DNA of 48,907 bases from an uncultured Myxococcales bacterium (GTDB lineage: Bacteria > Myxococcota_A > UBA9042): assembly GCA_903955385.1 (NCBI GenBank), contig CAJBNH010000105.1, positions 1 to 48,907 on the forward strand, given 5' to 3'. The notes under the pieces are model-generated. The model was given only the letters and a program-made list of their open reading frames with translations, did not search any database and was not told the DNA's origin. Shown here piece after piece: positions 41,520 to 48,907 of the stretch (positions are counted from its first letter, which is position 1; each line of letters begins with the position of its first letter). The position numbers and the translations under genes are program-made.

Positions 41520-42543
41520 CCGACTCGACGGTCAGCGCAGCCTCGACCGCCTTGGCCAATTCGATCGAAGCAGCCTTGTCGCCGGCCATGTTCATCACGG
41601 CGACCAGGCAGCCCGTCTCGGCGTCGATGAAGCTGACGCTGTGCGTGCCCATCATCGACACGTACAGGCCGCCCTTGCCGATGGCGACGTCGGACGGCGG
41701 CTCGGCCTTGAAGCGCGCGCCCTGCTTGACCATTTGCTCCTTCATCTGCGGGATGAACTTGTCGTCGAAGGTCCCACCGCACGTGTAGTTGACCGACGCC
41801 GACTTGAACTCCGGCAGCTCGAACTTGCACGTCATCTGGTCGACCATGATCGCGTCGGCGTTGGCCTTGCCGTCCTTCAGGAACTTGTCCCGCAGGTCGG
41901 CAGGCAACAGCTTGTCGCAGTCGAGGGCGTACTTGCCCGTCTCGAGCGGCGGCAGCATCGCAGGCTTCAGCGCTGCGACGATGTCCTTGGCCAGGTCGGT
42001 GACCTTGTCGCCCTCTCGGTAGGCCGAGACCGTCACGTGGCAGTCCGCGTCGTCGTCGTAGAACTCCAGCTGGGTGTCAGACCCGAACGCGGCGCGTCCC
42101 AAGCCCTCGATCGCAGGCTTCTCTTTCTCGACAGCCTTCTGCTGGAACTGCTTGAGCGTCGTGGTGCGCCGACAGTCGTACGTGATGTGCCAGGCAAGCC
42201 CGCCGTCCTTGTTCACGGAGCACATCAGCGTGCGGTCGACCATCGACCCAGCCTGCAGCTCGGCACCGCCCATGTACTTGGTTCGCAGCGCCGCCGGCAC
42301 CAGCTTGTCGCAGGTCAGGTCGCCGCCACCCGTTGTCGCGGTCGCCAGCGCAGTCGGGTCGCCCGCCGCAAGGGCCTCTCCCACCTTCTTGGCCGCCGCC
42401 TCCGGATCCTTGGCCACTTCTTCAGCCGTCAGACCGCCCGCCTTGGGTACCGGGGGCTTGTCTGCCGCCGCGTCCTTCTTGCCACAGGCCGCCGCCGCCA
42501 ACGCAAGGGCCATCGCCACCGCTACCCAACGCATGCTTGTCAT
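41512..42543 (-). CDS. Lipoprotein with an internally duplicated domain
   Basis: A 343-residue lipoprotein (signal MRWVAVAMALALAAAAC; ATG at 42543, or 42534 for Met4). After a Lys/Pro linker, two related domains appear. The first begins LTCDKLVPAALRTKYMGG and the second LDCDKLLPADLRDKFLKDG; each contains a Cys further on (TLMCSVN, MTCKFEL) and a Y-x-C (ITYDCRR, VNYTCGG), so each domain probably has two disulfides. The motif resembles Cys-containing lipoproteins of uncharacterised Myxococcota families. It is convergent with ackA, and its upstream region borders the tmRNA terminator. Function is unknown. Confidence 0.85.
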   Translation of the reverse strand: MTSMRWVAVAMALALAAAACGKKDAAADKPPVPKAGGLTAEEVAKDPEAAAKKVGEALAAGDPTALATATTGGGDLTCDKLVPAALRTKYMGGAELQAGSMVDRTLMCSVNKDGGLAWHITYDCRRTTTLKQFQQKAVEKEKPAIEGLGRAAFGSDTQLEFYDDDADCHVTVSAYREGDKVTDLAKDIVAALKPAMLPPLETGKYALDCDKLLPADLRDKFLKDGKANADAIMVDQMTCKFELPEFKSASVNYTCGGTFDDKFIPQMKEQMVKQGARFKAEPPSDVAIGKGGLYVSMMGTHSVSFIDAETGCLVAVMNMAGDKAASIELAKAVEAALTVESAK

Positions 42544-42710
42544 GAAATTCGCGCCTCGTTACGGGCCAAGCTGGTGTCTTTTCGCCCGAGTAGGGGCCCG
42601 TAATGGTCCACTCAGGAGTAGGGCGAATGGTGTGCTGGACGAAGTTCGGCGTCAATGGAGCGGAAGCGAGTTGCGCGGACCGCGCGGGATTCCGACGAAC
42701 GGTAGGCCAA

Positions 42711-42744
42711 GAACAACAAAAGCCCGCGTTTTCACGCGAGCTTT
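42711..42744 (-). terminator. Intrinsic terminator of the tmRNA gene
   Basis: Read on the minus strand, a 10-base stem AAAGCTCGCG / CGCGGGCTTT (one G-U pair, loop TGAAAA) is followed by TTTGTTGTT. It starts 3 bases beyond the tmRNA 3' end. Confidence 0.8.
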
Positions 42745-42746
42745 CT

Positions 42747-43110
42747 TGGTGGAGGCGCCGGGAGTCGAACCCGGGTCCGGAAACGTTCTACGGTACCCTC
42801 TACGTGCGTAGTCGTCGGATTTGTACCGGATGGAGTCCCCCCGTCGACCGGGTACTTCCACCAGGGTCCAGAAAAATCTCGCCCTCACGCGCCTGGACAT
42901 CGCGCTCGGACCAGCCCACTGAAAAGGCGACGACCGAACCCAGTGGGCACGGTTCGGTCGTCGTCGCCGGAAGGGTTTTTAAGCCTTACGCAGCGAGAGC
43001 AAGTTCAACGTTGTCGTTGGCACTTGTGAGTTGCCCCTTTTTGACGCGGCCTGAGGCACCGCGGCACGCCAGCACAGCTTCACTGTCCCCGTCGAAGCCG
43101 TTACGCCCCC
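42747..43110 (-). ncRNA. ssrA: Transfer-messenger RNA (tmRNA)
   Basis: A 364-base tmRNA that rescues stalled ribosomes. The 5' end (43110 down) reads GGGGGCGTAACGGCTTCGAC and the 3' end is CGCCTCCACCA, with the CCA encoded. The 5' GGGGGCG and 3' CGCCTCC form a 7-base acceptor stem with one G-U pair, and the T-arm GGGTTCGACTCCC is intact. The tag reading frame occupies 43021 down to 42986, starting with GCC and ending TAA, and encodes ANDNVELALAA. It is a one-piece tmRNA, not permuted. An intrinsic terminator follows at once. Confidence 0.97.
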
Positions 43111-43194
43111 AGTTTTCACAGAACGCCCCGTCTGATGCCGCTTGCGCGCTCTTTCGGGGATGCGAGCGACAGCATAGGCCGCCCCGGGGGAGAG

Positions 43195-44145
43195 TCAACC
43201 GACGTCGGGTCCGGCGAGGTCCGGCGGAGCCTCTGGTCCGCTCGTTCCGGGCAGCCCGACGACACGCAACAGCTGCATGTCCAGCCGCGGCAAATCGGCC
43301 AACAGCGCCTGCAACTGCCTGATCGCCAAACCGTTGGACCGCTGGACCTTGCGGGCGAGGATGAGCTCGTTCTTCAGCGAGTGCTCCCACCCGGCCAATT
43401 CGGTCACGGTCACTTGATAACCGTGCGCCTCGAGCAGCAACGCGCGGACCACGTTGGTCAGGTGCGCGCCGAACTCTCGCCGATGCCAAGGGTGGCGCCA
43501 CAGCGGTCCCAGCCCGGCACGAACGCCCGTTCCGCCGCCCAGCAGTCGCGCGACCTCGGCCTGACAACACGGAACCACAGCAATCAGTGGCGCTTGCGCG
43601 CGAATGCCCAAGGCCAGCGCGTCGTCGGTCGCGGTGTCGCACGCGTGCAGGGCGACGACGGCGTCGATACGGGTGGCGCCGTCCTGCACCTCGGCCGCCC
43701 AGTCCGCCACGGTTCTTTCTGCAAACAGCATCCGGTCGTAGCCGAGCCGATGCGCCCGTTCCTTGCCCCTGGCCACAAGGTCGGGCCTCACCTCTACGGA
43801 CCACAGCTGTCCCCTGCCCCGCGGCCCGAAGAACAGCTCGTACAGCACGAAGCCCAGATAGGCGTTGCCCGCGCCTGCATCGACCAGCACCGGCTCTGGC
43901 TGCCGCGCGAAGGCGTCGTCGATGCCGGGTCGCAGCAGGTTAGCCAAGTGGTTGATCTGCTTGAGCTTGCGTCGCGTGTCTGCATTCAGATCGCCGGTGC
44001 GGGTCAGCAAGTGCAGCTCTTGCAGCAGGGCGGCGGACTGATCGGGCAGCAGCTCGCGGTGCACGTCGGACGCGACGACGGCGGCACGCGCAGGGGTGGG
44101 CGCGGCCGCGGCATTCGGCGCTCGGTGTGACTTGCGGGAGGCCAT
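43195..44145 (-). CDS. SAM-dependent methyltransferase (Methyltransf_32-like)
   Basis: A 316-residue cytoplasmic protein. A helical N-terminal part (KQINHLANLLRPGIDDAFAR) precedes the Rossmann fold with AdoMet motif I LVDAGAGNAYLGFVLYELF, the acidic loop VEVRPDLVARGKERA, and the family-typical VALHACDTATDDALALGI and VVPCCQAEV. This arrangement is that of the GSTCD/METTL25-type methyltransferase group, whose substrates are mostly unknown (RNA in some members). It starts 30 bases after the stop of the Npt-HEAT-cNMP gene and may share its transcript. Confidence 0.88.
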   Translation of the reverse strand: MASRKSHRAPNAAAAPTPARAAVVASDVHRELLPDQSAALLQELHLLTRTGDLNADTRRKLKQINHLANLLRPGIDDAFARQPEPVLVDAGAGNAYLGFVLYELFFGPRGRGQLWSVEVRPDLVARGKERAHRLGYDRMLFAERTVADWAAEVQDGATRIDAVVALHACDTATDDALALGIRAQAPLIAVVPCCQAEVARLLGGGTGVRAGLGPLWRHPWHRREFGAHLTNVVRALLLEAHGYQVTVTELAGWEHSLKNELILARKVQRSNGLAIRQLQALLADLPRLDMQLLRVVGLPGTSGPEAPPDLAGPDVG

Positions 44146-44175
44146 GGAGAGGTCCTGATGCGGCCGGGCTGAAGG

Positions 44176-47100
44176 TCAGCGGTGGAGCTCGGCCGACACG
44201 GTCTCGTTTGCCATGCGCAACCGCTTGGTCAGCACGCGAATGACGCCGCGGGCCAGCGTGGGGTGCAGGTCGAGCAGGTCCTGAAAGTCGTCTCGGGCAA
44301 TCGCCAGCAAGTCTGCATCCTTGCGCACACGAATCGAGGCACTTCGCAAGGATTGGTCCAGCAGCGCCATCTCGCCGAAGCACTCCTTGGACCCCAGCGT
44401 CGCGACGACCTCGCCACCGTGGAGCACCTCGACCTCGCCTTCCAGCAGGACGTAGAGGTGGTGGGCGGGCTGACCCTCCGTGAACACCAGGTCGCCGGCT
44501 TCAACGTGCGCGTGCTGGACGATCTCGGTCAGCGGCAACAGCTGCTCGCCACTCAAGTCGCTGAACAGGGACACGCCCTTCAGCAAGAACACGAGATCCA
44601 TCGCATCGCGGCCCACCTTCGCCTCCTGCGGTCGCTGCGCCCACTCCCACACGCGCTCGAGCCATGGCTCGACGGTGGCGAGGATAGGCGGCATCTGCTG
44701 GGGCGTCGAGTGGATGCCGGGCAGCGGAGTGTAGGCCGGGTCCTGCTGGCCGGAAGCGCGGTCGCCTGCCTCGACCAAGGCCACGAACGGGCGCAGCACC
44801 GGGTCGCTGACGTGCTGGTCCAGCAGCTCGATGGCGGTCGAGCGCGCGCGCGCGTCCTTGCTGCGGTAGTGCAGCCACGCCCGGTGCATCGCTGCACGCG
44901 AGCCGACGAGACCCAGCAACCGGAAGCCGCGCAGGTCGGCGCGCAGTCGCGAGGCGTGCAGCTCAGACAGGAAGTGCAGGTGCGGAACAGTCGTGGCGGC
45001 GGCCAATGCCTCGATCTGGTCGTAGGCAAGCAGCAACTCAATCTCGTGCGTCATCCGCATCCGCAGCCATTCGAGCGGCGGGTGCGGGCGATCGGGCTCG
45101 CGGGCGATGCGCCACAGCACCAGCAGGGCGTGGTCGCGCACGAAGTCCGAGTGGGCATCGGCCTGTCGCATCAGCAAGTCGACAGCCTTGGCGTTGCCGA
45201 AACGCTCGATGACGCGCATCACCCGCAGTCGCAAGGCGGGAGGCAGCGTGGGGTCGGCAAGCTGTTCGTCCAGCAAATTCAGCACCGTGTGGCCATAGCG
45301 GAACAGCGCGTCAGAGGCGGCCTGCACCAGCTCGCCCCTGCCCAAGCTGCGGACCAGCGGCCCAACGAACTCGGAAGACCCCACCTGCCCCATCGAAAGT
45401 ACCGCATTCAAGCGGACTTGCGACGACGGATCTTCCAGCATGTGAACCAGATCCGGCCCACCGTCCGCCGAGAAGACGCCGGAAATGTATGCCGCTCGGG
45501 CCCGGCGCGGAATGCTGTCGCTGCGCAGGTCCGCAGCCAGATCGGCGCCAACGTTGCGAGGCTCGTCGACGCCTGCCGCCTTCATCCACATCAACGCCAA
45601 ACGGGCCACGCCAGCGTCGGAATTCTGCACCAGCGGCGTGATCTTCGGCGCCAGCGCGGGGTCCTTGACGCGCAGCAGCAACCGCAGCACCTCGCGAAGA
45701 ACAGGCGGGGCGGGGTCGGTCGCCAGCAGCGACTCGAGCAAGTCGCGGCTCGGGGTCAAGCCCAGGTCGTTCAGCAGCTCGAGACCCAAACGGGCCACCT
45801 CGGGGTCGGCATGACGGGCGGCGGGTTCGAGGTCGGCGATGGTCAAGGGAAGGCGCGAGTCGCGAGCGATCTTCAGCGCTTGCAGGATCTCGGCGACACC
45901 GCCCCGGGCGCAGCGCTGCCGCACTTCGATCAGGGCCGAACGCTCCAGCAGGGCCTTGGTCTGCGGGTCCACGTCGGCGTCGACTCGGCGAGCGCGCAGG
46001 CCGGCCAGCAGAGCACGTCGATAGTGGGGGCCGATGCTCCACCCCAGACCGATGACCCCCAGACACGCCAGGATCGCCGCAGGTGCCAGTAGGCCCAAGT
46101 GCTGTGCAGACGGCGCGAGCAGCAGCAGGACGCCGGAGACCACGGCCGTTGCAATGCGATAGACCACGCCGTCGATCAGAGTCTTGGCGCGTTCACCTTT
46201 GCGCATCTCCAACGGCATCACCAGTAATTGCATGGCGTTTTTGGTCAGAGCGAACTGCGTCACCCGCTCTGCGAACGACGTCGCCGCAATCGCCCAGAAA
46301 CCAAAACCCAGCCCCATCACGGCCGTCAGGAAGTAGGCAGAGCTGCCCAACGCCAGCAACACCGCACTTGCCGAGATCGCCATGCCGATGCCGACGACAC
46401 GGACGATTCGGCCGGTCGCCAGCAGCGCGACGAAGAACGCGACGAGGTTCGAGAGGCCGTAGTAGATACCAAGGAATCCGGCGAGTTCGTCGCGGTCGTA
46501 GCGCAGTTTCAGCTCTGTGCTGAACTGAAAGTCGATGATGAGCGAAGCCGCCTGCAGCAGAAATACGAGTCCAGCCAGCCGTCCCAGCAAGGGAGAACGC
46601 CAGATGCTCGCCACGCCGCGGGTGACCTCCGGAAACCAGGCACCACCAGTGGGGGGCGACGGACGGACTGGCCGACCGGAGACTTCGGGCACCTCGATCG
46701 GCGACGAGTTGTCGGCCGCCGCCCGCGACAACGCCTTGACGATCCTTTCGACGCGAATCAACGGGAAGACCAGCATCAGCAGCGCGGGCACCATGAGGTT
46801 GCGCGCACCCGATACCGGCAGCAGCGCATGGACCAAACCGCCGCCCAGCGCCGCGCCAAGCGTCGACACCGCGGCCAGCACAGGAAACAGCCGCTTGCCT
46901 TGCCTGGCCGGCACCAGCGCCGACATCATGTTCCAGGACTGGATCAGCAACAGGTGGGCAATGCCGGTGCACCATACCAGCTGGATCAGCGCAACCCAGT
47001 GCGGTGACAGGGGATAGGCCGCCTGCAGCGCGGCGAACGACAGCACCGCAAGCAGCAGCAGACCGACGAACCGCGGAACCAGCGCCACCCGCTCGATGAT

Positions 47101-47388
47101 GGCCACGTACCCCAACGACGCTAGCGCGGTGAACAGCGCCGAGCCCAGAAACATCAGCGGCAGCATCGCCACGCTGTATTCGGTCAGGAACACGGCACGG
47201 GTCGATGTGGCGACGATGACGCTGGCGGCGGTCACTACCGTGAACAGCGGCGTCACCAGCATCAGGACGGGTCGGTCGGAGCGTCGCAGGGCGAACAGAC
47301 GGTTGAGCGACCACCGCTCCATTCGGGCGGGCATCGACCCGGAATCGCTCGCGTTGGCGGCGGGAATGTTGGAGCGGGAGCCGGCCAT
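44176..47388 (-). CDS. Npt-type nucleotide-transporter-like protein fused to HEAT repeats and a cyclic-nucleotide domain
   Basis: About 1070 residues from ATG 47388 (an ATG at 47334 is an alternative). Residues ~40-450 hold a 12-helix MFS-like transporter resembling the ATP/ADP-translocase (Npt1/Npt2) family, with LLIQSWNMMSALVPARQGKR and FPVLAAVSTLGAALGGGLVH. A long helical region (~470-900) has HEAT-type repeats (ADPEVARLGLELLNDLG, SSQVRLNAVLSMGQVG, HSDFVRDHALLVLWRIA). The C-terminus (~930-1065) is a CRP-like cyclic-nucleotide-binding domain: LFSDLSGEQLLPLTEIVQ, GDLVFTEGQPAHHLYVLLEG and the phosphate-binding loop FGEMALLDQSLRSASIRV with its Arg. The cNMP domain suggests gating of the transporter or scaffold by a second messenger. 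Substrate is unknown. Confidence 0.88.
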   Translation of the reverse strand: MAGSRSNIPAANASDSGSMPARMERWSLNRLFALRRSDRPVLMLVTPLFTVVTAASVIVATSTRAVFLTEYSVAMLPLMFLGSALFTALASLGYVAIIERVALVPRFVGLLLLAVLSFAALQAAYPLSPHWVALIQLVWCTGIAHLLLIQSWNMMSALVPARQGKRLFPVLAAVSTLGAALGGGLVHALLPVSGARNLMVPALLMLVFPLIRVERIVKALSRAAADNSSPIEVPEVSGRPVRPSPPTGGAWFPEVTRGVASIWRSPLLGRLAGLVFLLQAASLIIDFQFSTELKLRYDRDELAGFLGIYYGLSNLVAFFVALLATGRIVRVVGIGMAISASAVLLALGSSAYFLTAVMGLGFGFWAIAATSFAERVTQFALTKNAMQLLVMPLEMRKGERAKTLIDGVVYRIATAVVSGVLLLLAPSAQHLGLLAPAAILACLGVIGLGWSIGPHYRRALLAGLRARRVDADVDPQTKALLERSALIEVRQRCARGGVAEILQALKIARDSRLPLTIADLEPAARHADPEVARLGLELLNDLGLTPSRDLLESLLATDPAPPVLREVLRLLLRVKDPALAPKITPLVQNSDAGVARLALMWMKAAGVDEPRNVGADLAADLRSDSIPRRARAAYISGVFSADGGPDLVHMLEDPSSQVRLNAVLSMGQVGSSEFVGPLVRSLGRGELVQAASDALFRYGHTVLNLLDEQLADPTLPPALRLRVMRVIERFGNAKAVDLLMRQADAHSDFVRDHALLVLWRIAREPDRPHPPLEWLRMRMTHEIELLLAYDQIEALAAATTVPHLHFLSELHASRLRADLRGFRLLGLVGSRAAMHRAWLHYRSKDARARSTAIELLDQHVSDPVLRPFVALVEAGDRASGQQDPAYTPLPGIHSTPQQMPPILATVEPWLERVWEWAQRPQEAKVGRDAMDLVFLLKGVSLFSDLSGEQLLPLTEIVQHAHVEAGDLVFTEGQPAHHLYVLLEGEVEVLHGGEVVATLGSKECFGEMALLDQSLRSASIRVRKDADLLAIARDDFQDLLDLHPTLARGVIRVLTKRLRMANETVSAELHR

Positions 47389-47533
47389 CCGTCCTCGAGA
47401 AGCGCAAGTGCCGAGCGCTGTCGTCCGGCACGCGCAACCGTACTTCACCATGCGAAAGGGAGCTTGACCAGAGCCTTCACGCCGCTGGGATTCTGCGCGG
47501 GCGCCGTCGGCGGTTTCGGTCCTTGCAGGTCGG

Positions 47534-48907
47534 TCAAGCGCAGTAGAGGACGATGGCCGAAGTCGGCTGGACCCGCACCGTCACGCCGCCATCAATGGGG
47601 ACGACCTCTGCGTTTTCAGCGCCGAACAGCAGCCACCACGCGCCACCAGGCAGGTTGAACCAGGCTTCGCACTCGGATTCGCCGTTCAGCAGAACTGCCA
47701 ACCGTCCCCGCGAACCGTCGATGCCGTAGCCCAGCGCCCAAGTGCAGCTGCCGGCCAGAAAGTGCATCGCCTCGCCGGTGGAAAACGCAGGCAGCAACCA
47801 GTCTTTCCGCAAGGTGATCAGGCGCCTGTACTCGTCAACCAAATCCGGATTGCGCGTTCGCTCGGTCCAGTCCAGGTGGTTGGTCGCGTCGTCGCGGTTG
47901 TAGCTGTTGCCGTCCAGATACCCGCGCATCGACCCGGCCTGGACCTTGGATCGTGCCCACTCCTGCCCTTGCGCCATCATCACCGAGCCGCGCGACAGCA
48001 GCAGCAAGGCGGCCGCCAGCTTGTGTACGCGCAGCGCTTGGGGCGTGAGCTCGGCGACCTGCTGACGCTCGACCTGTTCGTCGAAACGAACCTCGCCCAG
48101 CGCAAGGCGCACGAAGTCGCCCAGGGTGTAGTTGTCGTGTGACTCCAAGTAGTTCAGGGACAGCTTCGGCGTCTCGAAGTGCCCGCCAATCACGCGCTCC
48201 CAGCCGCCCAACAGCGCCGCGATCTCGCTGCGGGGGGCACCGCCGTCGCCCCTGCCGAACAGGAAGCCTCGGCCGGTCTGCGGGTGGTTGCCCTTCAGAC
48301 CGTTGCGAAACCGGTCATTCCAGACGGTGTGGCCGAACTCAGCCAGGTCGCCCGGCCGGTAGCCGGCCATGCTCCACGGCTCGGAAATGAGGATGGCGTG
48401 AGGGTATTCCTCCCGAGTCGCGGTGCGGACGTCGCGCAGCGTGCGGTCGTCCAGGATGGTGGCGAGGTCCAGCCGGAACCCGTCGACGTGATACTCCCGC
48501 ATCCAGTGCCGCACGGCGTCCAGCACCAACCGATGCATCGCGGGGTCGGAGGTGTTCAGGTCGTTGCCGCAGCCGCTGTGGGACCGCAGGGTGACGCCAT
48601 CGGACTCCCGGTGCAGCCAACTACCCGGATCTAAACGGATCAACGGATTGTCGTCGTGCGTGGAGACGTGGTTGAACACGACGTCGATGATGACGGCGAT
48701 ACCGGCGCGATGCAGGGCTCGCACCATCCGCTTCAGCTCGACGCCCGGGTCGTGGAAGGTCCCGTCGGCGTCGACGCCCACCCACTCGTCCTGCGCGGCG
48801 TTGGCCCCCCGGACCGAGTAACGCTCGCTGGGCACCAGCAGGAAGCTGGGCATGTAACCCCAGTGATTCATGCCTGTTGGATTGCCCCAGTGGGCGGGCT
48901 GCCCGGC
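47534..48907 (-). CDS. Partial GH13 glycogen-debranching enzyme (GlgX/isoamylase type), 5' end outside window
   Basis: The last 457 residues of an alpha-1,6-glucosidase of family GH13; the frame stays open to the window's right edge, so the N-terminus lies beyond it. The visible (beta/alpha)8 core has VIIDVVFNHVS (conserved region I), VDGFRLDLATI (region II, nucleophile Asp in RLD), AILISEPWSMAG (region III, acid-base Glu) and YLESHDNYTLG (region IV, transition-state Asp). The late GMNHWGYMPSFL region and a C-terminal beta domain (LAVLLNGESECEAWFNLPG) fit GlgX/isoamylase-type enzymes that remove glycogen branches. It is divergent from nothing in view; a 145-base gap precedes the Npt-HEAT gene downstream. 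Confidence 0.93.
   Translation of the reverse strand, partial: AGQPAHWGNPTGMNHWGYMPSFLLVPSERYSVRGANAAQDEWVGVDADGTFHDPGVELKRMVRALHRAGIAVIIDVVFNHVSTHDDNPLIRLDPGSWLHRESDGVTLRSHSGCGNDLNTSDPAMHRLVLDAVRHWMREYHVDGFRLDLATILDDRTLRDVRTATREEYPHAILISEPWSMAGYRPGDLAEFGHTVWNDRFRNGLKGNHPQTGRGFLFGRGDGGAPRSEIAALLGGWERVIGGHFETPKLSLNYLESHDNYTLGDFVRLALGEVRFDEQVERQQVAELTPQALRVHKLAAALLLLSRGSVMMAQGQEWARSKVQAGSMRGYLDGNSYNRDDATNHLDWTERTRNPDLVDEYRRLITLRKDWLLPAFSTGEAMHFLAGSCTWALGYGIDGSRGRLAVLLNGESECEAWFNLPGGAWWLLFGAENAEVVPIDGGVTVRVQPTSAIVLYCA

Noticed and set aside
42074-43322. Plus-strand frames running through the tmRNA region
   Set aside because: They cross the tmRNA and its terminator and have no family motif or binding site.

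Overview
The window is GC-rich, gene-dense bacterial chromosome. The genes suggest a Myxococcota-like (former Deltaproteobacteria) Gram-negative organism. There are many lipoproteins with Asp/Thr-rich linkers, Cys-rich repeat and thrombospondin-type-3 proteins, a VWA lipoprotein, an FGE-RCC1 lipoprotein, a CRP/FNR-type regulator, and a tmRNA with the tag ANDNVELALAA. No insertion sequence, phage gene, tRNA, rRNA or CRISPR array was seen. Taxonomy is inferred from gene style only.

Layout, left to right. (1) 3-4122 (+): a tightly overlapping uptake operon with a partial beta-propeller protein, a BtuF-type binding protein and a fused permease-ATPase (BtuC-BtuD in one chain), probably for cobalamin or a related metal chelate. 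(2) 4238-10559 (+): a VWA lipoprotein and a 1356-residue secreted protein with 30 cysteine-rich repeats, a somatomedin-B-like module and TSP3 repeats. (3) 10572-13299 (+): TPR-like lipoprotein, MlaF-type ATPase and MlaE-type permease, all start-stop coupled, with no MCE (MlaD) gene. (4) 13362-19054: a MepA-type endopeptidase with HEAT repeats (-), a membrane-anchored unknown (+), an NfeD-flotillin pair (-), a small Cys-rich protein and an SRPBCC protein (-). (5) 19246-23629: a CRP/FNR regulator (+), the C-terminal remnant of a VOC/glyoxalase gene (-), and a three-gene coupled operon (+) of two predicted outer-membrane/periplasmic proteins and an FGE-RCC1 lipoprotein. (6) 23908-32549 (-): a complete cbb3 oxidase locus, ccoNO (fused)-ccoQ-ccoP (one haem)-ccoG-ccoH-TauE/SafE-like-ccoI-ccoS. 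(7) 32848-35859 (+): small zinc-ribbon protein, CinA/MoaB-like protein, unknown, and a Cys-rich lipoprotein. (8) 35926-41484 (+): PduS/RnfC-like flavo-iron-sulfur protein, PduT-like tandem-BMC shell protein, long-form Pta and AckA. (9) 41512-48907 (-): duplicated-domain lipoprotein, tmRNA, methyltransferase, an Npt-type transporter fused to HEAT repeats and a cyclic-nucleotide-binding domain, and a partial GH13 debranching enzyme.

The physiological picture is of a cell that respires at low oxygen with a cbb3 oxidase and makes ATP by Pta-AckA. It carries an unusual microcompartment-type electron-transfer module (PduS plus PduT) without the other shell proteins in view, and it decorates its surface with very Cys-rich proteins. 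The strongest candidates for something undescribed are the PduS-PduT-Pta-AckA cluster (35926-41484), the FGE-RCC1 operon (20239-23629) and the 30-repeat Cys protein (6489-10559).
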